DNA from: Shewanella algidipiscicola
GTDB lineage: Bacteria > Pseudomonadota > Gammaproteobacteria > Enterobacterales > Shewanellaceae
NCBI RefSeq assembly: GCF_003605125.1
Contig: NZ_QPQT01000016.1
Span: 47,287-111,286, forward strand
Reading direction: 5' to 3'
Length of the DNA stretch: 64,000 nt
The notes under the pieces are model-generated. The model did not search any database and was not told where the DNA came from. It worked only from the letters and a program-made list of their open reading frames with translations. Position numbers and translations under genes: made by a program. This document shows, in pieces, positions 9,495 through 17,786 of this stretch. The stretch's first letter is position 1. Every line of letters begins with the position of its first letter.

Positions 9495-9545
9495 TATTTT
9501 ATTGTGTGCTATCGAGTCTGCTATTGAGCCCTAATGATTGCACGA

Positions 9546-10163
9546 TTAGGCTTTATCTCTTCTGTCGCCAATCACCTTAGCCGGATTACCCGCCACAATC
9601 GCATAATCAGGCACATTTTTAGTGACGATACAGCCCATGCCGACCACGGCGCAGTTGCCAATCGTGACACCATCGACGATGCCGGCCTGAGCTCCTATCC
9701 ATACATCTTTGCCGATAACGATGCCCTTTGAGTGGGCATTTTGCTGGTAGATGGGCATGGTGGGCGATATGCCATGATTAAAGGCGTAAATGGTGACGTT
9801 ATTGGCGATGCGGGTTTGGTCGCCAATAATAATTTTGCCACGTCCACCATCGAGCGAGCAGCCGTGATTGATCGCCACCTCGCGACCTAAAATGATCGGC
9901 CCATGTAAAAAACAATCGGCGGCTATCATGCATTGGTCGCCAATAATAATATCGCGCCCGGGCTCAGCAAACAGCTGCGCCTGTGGCGCAATAAAGCAGT
10001 GCTCACCTATGCTAACGGTTTCAACCGCCATCAGGTGCTGTTGAATGGCTGCTTGCCAGGGTTGAGCCCAGCTTAAATGTTTCGGCTTAAGTGAAAAATA
10101 GAGCCAAGGCATGTAAGCGAGACGCTGTTTGTGTTGGGCTTGATAATCGATAATGTCAGTCAT
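9546..10163 (-). CDS. Hexapeptide-repeat (left-handed beta helix) acyltransferase
   Basis: A 205-residue protein with many imperfect [LIV]-G-x4 repeats from about residue 50 to the C-terminus (for example IIIGDQCMIAADC and IVIGKDVWIGAQAGI). It has the AIVAGNPAKVIG ending shared by maltose/galactoside-type O-acetyltransferases. The conserved catalytic-type His lies in YAFNHGIS. Such enzymes acetylate sugars or related hydroxyl compounds using acetyl-CoA; the acceptor is unknown. The ATG is two bases after the trmO stop, so it is cotranscribed with trmO. No signal peptide. Confidence 0.8.
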   Translation of the reverse strand: MTDIIDYQAQHKQRLAYMPWLYFSLKPKHLSWAQPWQAAIQQHLMAVETVSIGEHCFIAPQAQLFAEPGRDIIIGDQCMIAADCFLHGPIILGREVAINHGCSLDGGRGKIIIGDQTRIANNVTIYAFNHGISPTMPIYQQNAHSKGIVIGKDVWIGAQAGIVDGVTIGNCAVVGMGCIVTKNVPDYAIVAGNPAKVIGDRRDKA

Positions 10164-10165
10164 GG

Positions 10166-10903
10166 TCAGTCATCTAAACAGGGTTTTTGCACATTGGAAG
10201 GGCGGATCGCCTCCACGTGAATGGCACCATCAATCGCTCGCCAGAGAATATCTAAATCGTAGAGCGCCACCTGATATTGCTTGGGATCGGCCTTGGCTTT
10301 TTTATAAGCTGGACGTGGATCTTGGGCTAGTACTCCTTCAATAATGGCTTGCAAGTTAGGGTACTGGCTTTGCTGGTAATGGCTCAGTTGCTGCTGCACG
10401 GTATCGGTAAAATGCACCTCGGCTAACACTGGCGCGTCATGGGCGATACCGCCTTGGGCATCATCAATCGCATCTGAAAAAGGGATGTAAGGTTTAATGT
10501 CTATGATGGGCGTTCCATCGAGCAGATCCATTGCTGAGATCTCAAGCATCACTTTGCCTTTTTGTTGGTGGATCCCATGCAGTTTCACTACCGATTGCCC
10601 GATGCCATTAGGGCGAAACGTGGATCGAGTGGCAAACACCCCTAGCTTTTCATTGCCGCCTAACCTTGGCGGTCTAACCGTGGTTTTCCAACCTTGAGCT
10701 AAGTTTTCATGAAAGCTAAATAACAGCCAAATATGCGAGTATTGCTCTAATCCACGCACGGTATCGATATGATTAAATGGAGGCTGTAGTTCGACAAACC
10801 CCCTAGCGGCACTGACCAGCCCTGGTTGTCTTGGAATGCCGAATTTTTGTTTATAAGGGGTGTGGCAAATGGCCACCGCCTGAATTTTGCTGCTAAAAGT
10901 CAT
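10166..10903 (-). CDS. trmO: tRNA (t6A37) N6-methyltransferase TrmO/TsaA
   Basis: A 245-residue protein of the TrmO (YaeB/TsaA) family, which uses S-adenosylmethionine to methylate N6-threonylcarbamoyladenosine at position 37 of some tRNAs. The family motifs FATRSTFRPNGIGQSVVKL and DLLDGTPIIDIKPYIPF are clear, in an N-terminal beta-barrel domain (to about residue 150). The C-terminal part resembles the proteobacterial extension. As in E. coli, rcsF lies immediately upstream, which supports the call. The downstream acyltransferase is probably on the same mRNA. Confidence 0.9.
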   Translation of the reverse strand: MTFSSKIQAVAICHTPYKQKFGIPRQPGLVSAARGFVELQPPFNHIDTVRGLEQYSHIWLLFSFHENLAQGWKTTVRPPRLGGNEKLGVFATRSTFRPNGIGQSVVKLHGIHQQKGKVMLEISAMDLLDGTPIIDIKPYIPFSDAIDDAQGGIAHDAPVLAEVHFTDTVQQQLSHYQQSQYPNLQAIIEGVLAQDPRPAYKKAKADPKQYQVALYDLDILWRAIDGAIHVEAIRPSNVQKPCLDD

Positions 10904-10932
10904 TCAACTCGCTCGGTTAACCGCAAGATAAT

Positions 10933-10992
10933 ATGAAGCTTGGCTTCATCGGTAAAGGGCAGGGAACTAAAGCCTGATTGATAAGGCTTTAG
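10933..10992. terminator. Two hairpins between rcsF and trmO
   Basis: ATGAAGC / GCTTCAT (10933-10949) and CTAAAGCC / GGCTTTAG (10967-10992) are both perfect stems. Neither has a long T-run, so they may attenuate or process the rcsF-trmO transcript rather than end it completely. Confidence 0.45.
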
Positions 10993-11016
10993 TTTACCTT
11001 GACTCCTGCCAAGGTT

Positions 11017-11403
11017 TTATTTGTCTGTGTTGGTTTGAATCAGAATGGCTTGGCCTACGCACAAGGTTTGAGTTACGCAGGTTTTGCTGGGTTGGTCAAA
11101 CATCACGCATCGTTTAATGAGCAGACCATTGGCGCCTTTATCGGCGGCGGCGTAGCGTGCTGCTGTGCGTGCTGCTCCCATGGAGGCAGGCGCATCATTT
11201 GGGCGCTCTTGGCAAGATTCGCCCTCGACCATACCTTTGAGTTCATAAGGCACTGTTGGCTCAGTACCCTCTGGATAGAGGGTGACCTCTCCCACTTTAA
11301 AATAGTCGTTAATGGCTTGGCCATCTAAATTGCTATTAAAAGTGTATTCACTGGCGCAACCAGCAAGGAGTAAAGCAAATAGGGCAAGGGTGATTTTTTT
11401 CAT
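11017..11403 (-). CDS. rcsF: RcsF-like outer-membrane lipoprotein
   Basis: A 128-residue lipoprotein with signal peptide and lipobox LAGC (Cys16). Four further cysteines (64, 99, 109, 115) have nearly the spacing of E. coli RcsF (74, 109, 118, 124), which form two non-consecutive disulfides. The DAPASMGAARTAARYAAADKGANGLL stretch is also RcsF-like. In enterics RcsF senses envelope stress and signals to the Rcs phosphorelay. The adjacent trmO repeats the E. coli gene order. No other Rcs component is in the window, so whether it signals to such a relay here is unknown. Confidence 0.78.
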   Translation of the reverse strand: MKKITLALFALLLAGCASEYTFNSNLDGQAINDYFKVGEVTLYPEGTEPTVPYELKGMVEGESCQERPNDAPASMGAARTAARYAAADKGANGLLIKRCVMFDQPSKTCVTQTLCVGQAILIQTNTDK

Positions 11404-12952
11404 GCTAATGGCCTGTGTATGTTGTGGCAGTCAAATGTCAATTCATCATTCACATTGTACTGTTTAAGGTAGAAATACTACCGTTTTAGTTAAGCTTGAT
11501 AAAGTTGTTGTTGGTGATTGTTCTCATCTATCTTAATCATAAGTGGAAAAATGGCTTTGAACGAGATCGATAAGACACCTTAAAAATAACCAGCTTGATT
11601 TAACTTGGTGTATCGCCTGCGTGAAATTATTGAGCTTCTGACGGTGAACGGGATAAGCCATGAGCGGGGGCGAATAAACCATATTTGCGTATGTGAGTGT
11701 AAAATTGGCCTTGTAAGCGTCGTCTATATTGTCGCGGCCCCATTATTTTTCTCGTGTTAATAATAGTCTTAAGTTAACGATTGGCCGTGATGTTATATCG
11801 ATTATGATTCAGTAATAACAGGCGTAAAGTGGGGTTGTAGCGGCATGAAAGCGTGTAGGTAAATTATCCGCTTCAAATTTTAATGTGTAAACACCATAGT
11901 GACATTAAGCGCGGCTCATCTGAAAAGCTATGTCCATCCATTGACCATTAACACAGCCCATTAACACAGCCCCTAATTCAACGCCAAAGTGAAAGACTTT
12001 AAATAAATATAGATATTGGCGTTATGGGGCGAACAAGACATTGCCGATCACTGTCCTATATGCCATGTCTATGTGCCGTTTCATCGGGATAAATTCATCG
12101 ATGATTCATTTATGGATCGATTCACTACTCGAGGTGATATTATTAAACCCCTGCACTTATTAAGTGTATTAATGCATTTGTCTTGTGAATCTCTTTATTT
12201 TTATCTGTGGTCAGTCACATTTGTAGGCGCTGAACTGTCAGCATTGCCATCATCTATAGATAGAGGAGGGCAATGCTAGCGATAACAACCCGATTATTGG
12301 ACATTCGAGTGTGATGAACCGACTGGCAGTTTTAACATGGTTGATAACTCGCTTTTTCTATGTTGATTCACTTCATTGCTTCAATCAATATCAACACCTT
12401 TTATATTGACTTTATATGGGTTTCATTAGTTATGTTTCACCATTTGTCATAAAGTTATGATGACTGTTTTCGTTTGTCTCTAATACTGCGGTAAGCGCTA
12501 AAGTCGTCTTGTTAGGGTCGTTATCATGCTGGTAATTTTGCAGTCCTGAGTGTCCTAATAATTAGTCTCTATCGCTATTCCCCTTGACCATTTACCATAG
12601 GAATACCTTGTCGCAACGATAATTTAAGGCATATATATCAACAGTATAACTGTCTGTTGATGTCTAGTGTAATGTGTTATTGCTAGATTCCACAGCCACG
12701 TGTGAGCAGGGCTTCTCAGGTGTCTTATTTTTACTTGGTATTGATTTAAAAGTAAAAGGACTTAGATTTAGAAAGCAATCACCCTCTCGACAATAACCCA
12801 TTTTAAATTAGCTAGAGAAGTTGAGTCCATGTATGCAGTGATTAAATGGCGTGGGTATAAGATTTTTGCTAAAAGTTATTATTGGAGATATCTGAACGAG
12901 GGATAAAAAGAATATTAGCAACGCTTAATTTGCTTAGTATACTGTTTCTTAT
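11404..12952. other. Long region without a recognisable gene
   Basis: About 1.55 kb, AT-rich, between the rcsF promoter and the terminator of the H-NS-like gene. The only open frame of note (12016-12279 on plus, TTG start, 87 codons) has no ribosome site and no recognisable domain. Small structures seen: a hairpin GGTAG/CTACC at 11468-11482, a 13 bp tandem direct repeat (CCATTAACACAGC) at 11945-11970, and a 9 bp inverted repeat AGCATTGCC / GGCAATGCT at 12240-12277. Decayed genes or an untranslated RNA are possible, but nothing can be named. Confidence 0.5.
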
Positions 12953-12984
12953 AAAAAACAAGCCAACGCATAAACGTTGGCTTG
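12953..12984 (-). terminator. Terminator of the H-NS-like gene
   Basis: A perfect 10 bp stem CAAGCCAACG / CGTTGGCTTG; read on the minus strand it is followed by six T residues. It lies about 50 bases after the stop of the H-NS-like gene. Confidence 0.9.
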
Positions 12985-13032
12985 CTGCTATTAAATCACT
13001 GCTCATGCTCTCGGCAATGTTCGTTTGTGCGA

Positions 13033-13425
13033 CTAGATAAGAAACTCTTCTAGGCTGCGGCCTTTTTCTAATTCATTTTTAAATACGGTTGGCGTTCGAC
13101 CTTGACCTGTCCAAGTGATGGTTTCACCATCGACTTCGATTTTATATTTAGGTGGACGAGGTGCGCGTTTTTTCGGTGCACTTTTAGCAGCTACAGCGCC
13201 TAAATCATCAACTGATAAACCAACGGCTTCCATTTGAAGACGGATCTCTTCAATTTTTGCATTGCGTTCAGCGATAGCTGCGCTTTCTTCTTCAGCCTGC
13301 TTCTCTTTATCGGTAATAATCTTTTCTAGTTTGCTGGCAACATCTTTTAAGTCTTCTACTGATAACTCTTTTACCGCAGCTTTAAAACGACGGCCATGCG
13401 TCAATATATCTAGAAATTCGCTCAT
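13033..13425 (-). CDS. hns: H-NS family nucleoid-associated protein
   Basis: A 130-residue DNA-binding protein of the H-NS/StpA family. The N-terminal part to about residue 80 is a charged coiled coil for oligomerisation (MSEFLDILTHGRRFKAAVKEL onward). A basic linker (PKKRAPRPPKYK) follows, then the C-terminal DNA-binding domain with the TWTGQGRTPTVFKN motif; the Gln-Gly-Arg loop binds AT-rich minor grooves. The ATG at 13425 is favoured over an in-frame GTG at 13440, because family members start MSEFL. It is probably autoregulated, as the flanking DNA is AT-rich. It could be one of several H-NS paralogues. Confidence 0.88.
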   Translation of the reverse strand: MSEFLDILTHGRRFKAAVKELSVEDLKDVASKLEKIITDKEKQAEEESAAIAERNAKIEEIRLQMEAVGLSVDDLGAVAAKSAPKKRAPRPPKYKIEVDGETITWTGQGRTPTVFKNELEKGRSLEEFLI

Positions 13426-13751
13426 ATTATGGTGTCCCACTTAAATATAATTGTGAATAGGATTTCAGTGATAATAATAGAAACTAATACCGTCTTAATC
13501 AAACGAATTAAATAATTATTTTGCTATATATAGTCATTTTATTAATGCAGAGTCTAATTTCATTAAAATTGATGGGGAAAAGTGAACGTAGTCCCTTTTA
13601 TATTGACGTTTTGTGTCATTTTTCGTTTGTAGATTTCTCGTTGCGTTCTTGTTGACGTTAACGTCAACAGCACGTAAAGTGGCTTAAGTTTGTGATAGTT
13701 TTGCTATGCACTTTTTTATTCAACATAAAAAGATAGTAAGAAGGAAGCCTT
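13426..13751. other. Divergent promoter region between hns and etfB
   Basis: An AT-rich divergent intergenic region. The only distinct site is the palindrome at 13651-13668, listed separately. No RNA gene was seen. Confidence 0.4.
13651..13668. promoter_or_regulatory. Perfect palindrome, candidate LiuR operator upstream of etfBA
   Basis: GTTGACGTTAACGTCAAC is an 18 bp perfect palindrome about 84 bases before the etfB ATG. Its core fits the ACGT-N2-ACGT type of site known for the MerR-family regulator LiuR, and it resembles the imperfect palindrome in front of liuR at 31667. The assignment is inference. Confidence 0.6.
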
Positions 13752-14501
13752 ATGAAAGTATTGGTGCCAGTTAAACGCGTCGTCGATGCCAATGTGAAGG
13801 TCAGAGTGAATGCTGACAATAGCAACGTCGATACCGCAAATCTTAAAATGGCGATTAACCCATTTTGTGAAATTGCCGTAGAAGAAGCGGTTCGGTTAAA
13901 AGAAGCGGGTATTGTCACTGAAATCGTCGTGGCAACTATAGGCCCTAAGGCTGCCCAAGAGCAACTGCGAACCGCCATGGCATTGGGTGCCGATCGTGGT
14001 ATTCATGTCGAAACTGACGAAGCACTCGCGCCGCTTTCCATTGCCAAGCTGCTTAATGCGATTCAGGCCCAAGAGCAAGCGCAGCTTATTTTACTGGGCA
14101 AGCAATCTATTGACGGCGATAACAATCAGACCGGCCAGATGTTGGCAGCATTAGCTGGCATGCCGCAAGCGACTTTTGCTTCAGAGGTGAAGGTCGAGGG
14201 TGACACTGTGGTGGTGACTCGCGAAATCGACGGCGGACTACAAACGTTGAAGATGCCACTGCCAGCTATCATTACGACAGATCTACGTTTGAACGAGCCT
14301 CGTTACGCCAAATTACCCAATATTATGAAAGCAAAACGCAAACCACTGGAGACCATCACTGTCGACAGTCTTGGCGTTGAGCTAAAGCAACATCAAAACG
14401 TGTTAAAAGTCACTCCACCTGCACAGCGTAAGGCGGGCGTGATGGTGGCTTCTGTTGAGGAGCTGGTTGAAAAGCTAAAAAATGAAGCGAAGGTGATCTA
14501 A
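13752..14501 (+). CDS. etfB: Electron transfer flavoprotein, beta subunit
   Basis: A 249-residue ETF beta subunit. It begins [19 protein letters not shown] and carries the AMP-binding signature region around [14 protein letters not shown] and the family stretch [19 protein letters not shown]. With EtfA it accepts electrons from acyl-CoA dehydrogenases, such as the isovaleryl-CoA dehydrogenase encoded at 29965-31134, and passes them to the quinone pool through ETF:quinone oxidoreductase (not in the window). An AAGGAAG site precedes the ATG. The stop overlaps the etfA start by one base. Confidence 0.95.
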   Translation: MKVLVPVKRVVDANVKVRVNADNSNVDTANLKMAINPFCEIAVEEAVRLKEAGIVTEIVVATIGPKAAQEQLRTAMALGADRGIHVETDEALAPLSIAKLLNAIQAQEQAQLILLGKQSIDGDNNQTGQMLAALAGMPQATFASEVKVEGDTVVVTREIDGGLQTLKMPLPAIITTDLRLNEPRYAKLPNIMKAKRKPLETITVDSLGVELKQHQNVLKVTPPAQRKAGVMVASVEELVEKLKNEAKVI

Positions 14502-15424
14502 TGGCGATTCTAGTAATAGCAGAACATGATAACGCGAGTCTAAAACTAGACACGGCCAAAGTGGTAGCGTGTGCACACCAAATTGGTAGCGATGTGGATC
14601 TATTAGTCGCCGGTGAAAACTGTGCCACTGTGGCCCAGGCGGCTAAGCAATTGAGCGGTGTGCGCAATGTGTTAGTGGCTGACAATGGCGCTTATGCCCA
14701 TGGCATCGCCGAAAACTTAGGGGCGCTAGTGGTCTCTATCGCCAACGATTATCAACATATTTTGGCTTCGGCCTCGAGCCTAGGTAAAGATGTGCTTCCT
14801 CGCGTGGCTGCCTTGCTTGATGTGGCACAACTGTCTGAAGTGGTTGAAGTGGTCAGTGAAGATACCTTTGTGCGCCCAATTTATGCTGGTAGCGCGATGG
14901 CAACCGTGCAGAGTTTAGATGCCATCAAGGTGATGACGGTACGCGTGAGTGCATTTGACGCCGTAAGCAATGATGGCGCAGCAGCCGAGCAAAGTCTTGG
15001 TGGTGTTTTTACCAGTAATGTTGAATTTGTCTCACAAACATTGACTGAATCAGAGCGCCCAGATTTAGGCGCTGCATCGGTTGTGGTGTCGGGCGGCCGT
15101 GCAATGGGCAGTGCTGAGAATTTTGCGATATTAGAGCAGCTTGCCGATAAATTGGGTGGCGCTTTAGGGGCATCTCGTGCGGCGGTGGATGCGGGTTATG
15201 TGCCTAACGATCTGCAAGTGGGACAAACGGGTAAGATTGTTGCGCCAGATCTGTACATTGCCGTTGGGATCTCGGGTGCGATTCAACACCTGGCTGGGAT
15301 GAAGGATTCTAAGGTGATTGTGGCTATCAACAAGGATCCAGAAGCGCCTATTTTCCAAGTGGCCGATTATGGTTTAGAAGCCGATCTGTTTGATGCAGTA
15401 CCTAAGTTAGTGGCACTTCTTTAA
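14501..15424 (+). CDS. etfA: Electron transfer flavoprotein, alpha subunit
   Basis: A 307-residue ETF alpha subunit, translationally coupled to etfB. The N-terminal half is the alpha-specific domain. The C-terminal FAD-binding domain (from about residue 185) has the diagnostic VVVSGGRAMGSAENF, GASRAAVDAGYVPNDLQVGQTGK and IAVGISGAIQHLAGM motifs. It partners EtfB as a soluble electron carrier between fatty-acid or leucine catabolism and respiration. The operon ends at a strong terminator about 70 bases downstream. Confidence 0.95.
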   Translation: MAILVIAEHDNASLKLDTAKVVACAHQIGSDVDLLVAGENCATVAQAAKQLSGVRNVLVADNGAYAHGIAENLGALVVSIANDYQHILASASSLGKDVLPRVAALLDVAQLSEVVEVVSEDTFVRPIYAGSAMATVQSLDAIKVMTVRVSAFDAVSNDGAAAEQSLGGVFTSNVEFVSQTLTESERPDLGAASVVVSGGRAMGSAENFAILEQLADKLGGALGASRAAVDAGYVPNDLQVGQTGKIVAPDLYIAVGISGAIQHLAGMKDSKVIVAINKDPEAPIFQVADYGLEADLFDAVPKLVALL

Positions 15425-15472
15425 TTAATTGTAAGTACTTAGTGAAGGTCTTGGTGTTCATTTAAAACTTAG

Positions 15473-15488
15473 TGTGATATAGATCACG
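15473..15488. promoter_or_regulatory. CRP-like site between etfA and the riboswitch
   Basis: TGTGATATAGATCACG matches the TGTGA-N6-TCACA consensus in nine of ten defined positions. It lies before the etfBA terminator and about 80-100 bases before the riboswitch, so it could act on the transporter promoter. Inference from one motif match. Confidence 0.45.
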
Positions 15489-15492
15489 TTGG

Positions 15493-15532
15493 GCGGCTTT
15501 AAGGTAGCATCCTTAAAGCCGCTTGTGTTTTT
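15493..15532 (+). terminator. Terminator of etfBA
   Basis: A 12 bp perfect stem GCGGCTTTAAGG / CCTTAAAGCCGC with a TAGCAT loop, followed by a T-rich tract. Confidence 0.9.
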
Positions 15533-15569
15533 ATGTGCGTCACGCCTGCCGATAGTGACATTGGTAGGC

Positions 15570-15791
15570 GTCCTGAGACGTAGAGGTGCATTAAATATTA
15601 GTAGTATTCGTTAGGGTGATGCCGTATAGCGAATAGGAAAGGATTTGATGCCGAAGTGGTTGAGTTCATCAAAGTTCACTGCTGGGGCTGTCATCGAATA
15701 GAGGCAGCACTGCCATAGTGCTTTTTATCCGGAATGATAAAAAGAAGGTATACCGACAACTGGTATCACTATGGAGCGCTACTGATAGGAC
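15570..15791 (+). promoter_or_regulatory. Lysine riboswitch (L box)
   Basis: The leader of the transporter gene carries the conserved blocks of the lysine aptamer in order: GTAGAGGTGC (15580-15589), AGTAGTATTCG, GATGCCGAAG, GCTGGGGCTGTCATCG and GGAGCGCTACT. GTCCT (15570) and AGGAC (15787) can pair to close P1. Lysine riboswitches sense intracellular lysine and shut down synthesis or uptake genes. No strong intrinsic terminator lies between the aptamer and the ATG, so control of translation is more likely than termination; that part is inference. Confidence 0.9.
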
Positions 15792-15867
15792 AGGTGTAAT
15801 ATCTTTTGCTATATCCCACCAGTTCAGTTGCCCTCCATTCGTATTTTAACGAAGACAATATAAAACA

Positions 15868-17436
15868 ATGACAACTTTGAGTTACGCCGATTCGGCGCTG
15901 TCCTTGCTGCCTCCTGTGGTGGCTATTTTGCTGGCGATTTTTACTCGTCGAGTATTACTTTCGCTTGGGGTGGGCATTCTGCTTGGGGCGGTTTTTATTA
16001 CCAATTACTCAGTAGTAGACTCAGGACACTACCTGGCTAAGCAGGTGGCAGGGTTATTTTGGGACGATGGCGCCCTAAATAGCTGGAATGTCTATCTTCT
16101 TGGTTTCCTTATCTTGCTAGGGATGATCACTGCGTTGATCACTGTCAGCGGCGCTGCTAAGGCATTTGCCGATTGGGCTCGTCAGCATATTCGTAATAAA
16201 CGAGATGCTAAGTTGCTGACCATGTTTTTAGGTTGCGTGGTTTTTATTGACGATTATTTCAATAGTTTAGTTGTCGGCAGTGTGGCAAGACCGTTAACGG
16301 ATCGCTATTACATTTCGCGCAGTAAACTGGCCTATCTGCTGGATTCGACCGCAGCCCCAATCTGCGTTATCTCACCAGTATCGAGTTGGGGGGCGTATAT
16401 TATTGCGCTGATTGGCGGTATTTTAACGGCACATGGTTTTGCCGATACCGGGCATCTAAGCGTGTTTATTCAGATGATCCCGATGAACTTCTACGCCATC
16501 TTTGCGCTGTTACTCCTATTATGTGTCGCCTTTATGGGGCTCGATGTTGGCCCCATGCGCCAGCATGAGCTTAACGCCCAAAAGGGCCATCTGTATGATG
16601 AATCTAAAGGGCTACCACCAGGGGCCAATAGCGATCTGCCTGAAGCCGATTCGGGGAAAATTTCAGGATTATTTTTACCCATTACCGTACTGGTTGCCGC
16701 CACTATCTATTTTATGATCAGCAGCGGTGCCGATGCGTTAGCTGCCGAAAATCTGCCATTTACCTTAATTGGCGCCTTTGAAAAGACCGATGTGGCTTCA
16801 TCACTGTTTTTTGGGGCGATCATTGGCTTGGTGGCCACATTACTGTTAGTGCTCAGTCAAGGCTTAGATAAATCATTAATCCTTAAAGGGATGATTGCGG
16901 GCGCACGCTCTATGTTACCTGCTATCTATATCTTACTGTTTGCCTGGACGATTGCCGGTGTGATTGGTCAGATGGAAACGGGTAAATATATGGCCAGCCT
17001 AGCCACGGGTAATATCCCCTTTGCATTACTGCCTGCGGTATTATTTATTTTGGCCGGATTGACCGCGTTTTCAACGGGCACCAGCTGGGGCACGTTCGGC
17101 ATCATGTTGCCGATTGCCGCCGATATGGCCATGGGCACCCACACCAATATGATGCTACCTATGCTGGCAGCTGTATTAGCGGGCGCGGTATTTGGCGATC
17201 ACTGCTCACCGATCTCCGATACCACCATTTTGTCGTCAACAGGCGCCAATTGTCATCACATCGACCATGTATTAACTCAGCTACCTTACGCGCTTATTGT
17301 CGCCGGGATAAGCTTAGGTGGCTATGTGGTGCTAGGCTTTACCGAATCGCTGGCTGCAGGCTTAGGTGCCAGCAGTGTGCTGTTTGTGATAAGTGTGGTT
17401 GTACTTCGCTATCAAGCCGCAAAGCCGACGATATAA
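15868..17436 (+). CDS. NhaC-family transporter, probable lysine transporter (LysW type)
   Basis: A 522-residue polytopic inner-membrane protein of the NhaC Na+/H+ antiporter family, with about 11-13 hydrophobic segments. Characteristic motifs are FLGCVVFIDDYFNSLVVGS (about residues 118-137), the APICVISPVSSWGAYI stretch and the C-terminal FGDHCSPISDTTILSS. A lysine riboswitch directly upstream implies that the substrate is lysine; comparative genomics has proposed riboswitch-controlled NhaC members as lysine transporters under the name LysW. The ribosome site is weak (GAAGA about 12 bases before the ATG), as might be expected if access is RNA-regulated. The gene's 3' end is duplicated downstream. 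An antiporter role cannot be excluded. Confidence 0.85.
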   Translation: MTTLSYADSALSLLPPVVAILLAIFTRRVLLSLGVGILLGAVFITNYSVVDSGHYLAKQVAGLFWDDGALNSWNVYLLGFLILLGMITALITVSGAAKAFADWARQHIRNKRDAKLLTMFLGCVVFIDDYFNSLVVGSVARPLTDRYYISRSKLAYLLDSTAAPICVISPVSSWGAYIIALIGGILTAHGFADTGHLSVFIQMIPMNFYAIFALLLLLCVAFMGLDVGPMRQHELNAQKGHLYDESKGLPPGANSDLPEADSGKISGLFLPITVLVAATIYFMISSGADALAAENLPFTLIGAFEKTDVASSLFFGAIIGLVATLLLVLSQGLDKSLILKGMIAGARSMLPAIYILLFAWTIAGVIGQMETGKYMASLATGNIPFALLPAVLFILAGLTAFSTGTSWGTFGIMLPIAADMAMGTHTNMMLPMLAAVLAGAVFGDHCSPISDTTILSSTGANCHHIDHVLTQLPYALIVAGISLGGYVVLGFTESLAAGLGASSVLFVISVVVLRYQAAKPTI

Positions 17437-17466
17437 TCATGTTCCGCTAGGGCGAAACCAGTGATA

Positions 17467-17496
17467 AAAAAATGCCGCTAATCATAGCGGCATTTT
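17467..17496 (+). terminator. Terminator of the NhaC-family gene
   Basis: AAAAATGCCGCT / AGCGGCATTTTT stem with an AATCAT loop. A second, nearly identical copy lies at 17735-17764. Confidence 0.9.
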
Positions 17497-17556
17497 TATG
17501 GGCGTTGCATGAGTCACTGTAATGTAAACCGCAAGGCTCAGTGTATTTACGCAGTA

Positions 17557-17710
17557 ACCTTACGCGCTTATTGTCGCCGGGATATGCTTAGGTTGCTATG
17601 TGGTGCTAGGCTTTACCGAACCACTGGCTGCAGGCTTAGGTGCCAGCAGTGTGCTGTTTGTGATAAGTGTACTTCGCTATCAGGCCGCAAAGCCGACGAT
17701 ATCATCATGA
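17557..17710 (+). pseudogene. Decayed 3' fragment of a second NhaC-family gene
   Basis: This stretch repeats the last part of the intact transporter gene (17283-17436) at an offset of 274 bases. About 90 percent of positions match. Six bases are missing, which removes two Val codons without breaking the frame. The frame stays open to a TGA at 17708-17710, but there is no start codon or ribosome site. Several differences change residues (Ser to Cys, Gly to Cys, Ser to Pro), which points to relaxed selection. It is either a partial tandem duplication or the remnant of a paralogue whose 5' part was deleted. Not functional as a transporter. Confidence 0.88.
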
Positions 17711-17734
17711 TCCGCTAAGGCTAAATCAATGATA

Positions 17735-17764
17735 AAAAATGCCGCTAATCATAGCGGCATTTTT
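17735..17764. terminator. Duplicated terminator, shared with the convergent dcp gene
   Basis: The same AAAAATGCCGCT / AGCGGCATTTTT hairpin as at 17467, carried along in the duplication. Its A-rich left side lets it end the minus-strand dcp transcript as well. Confidence 0.85.
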
Positions 17765-17786
17765 AATGTGCTTAGCGTGAATAGCT

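Noticed and set aside
12016..12279. 87-codon plus-strand frame with a TTG start and a CPIC motif
   Set aside because: No ribosome site, no recognisable domain and poor coding character; likely chance.
17250..17450. Cys-rich plus-strand frame, matched by a similar one at 17509-17718
   Set aside because: Similarity between the two is explained by duplication of the transporter 3' end read in another frame, not by a small-protein family.
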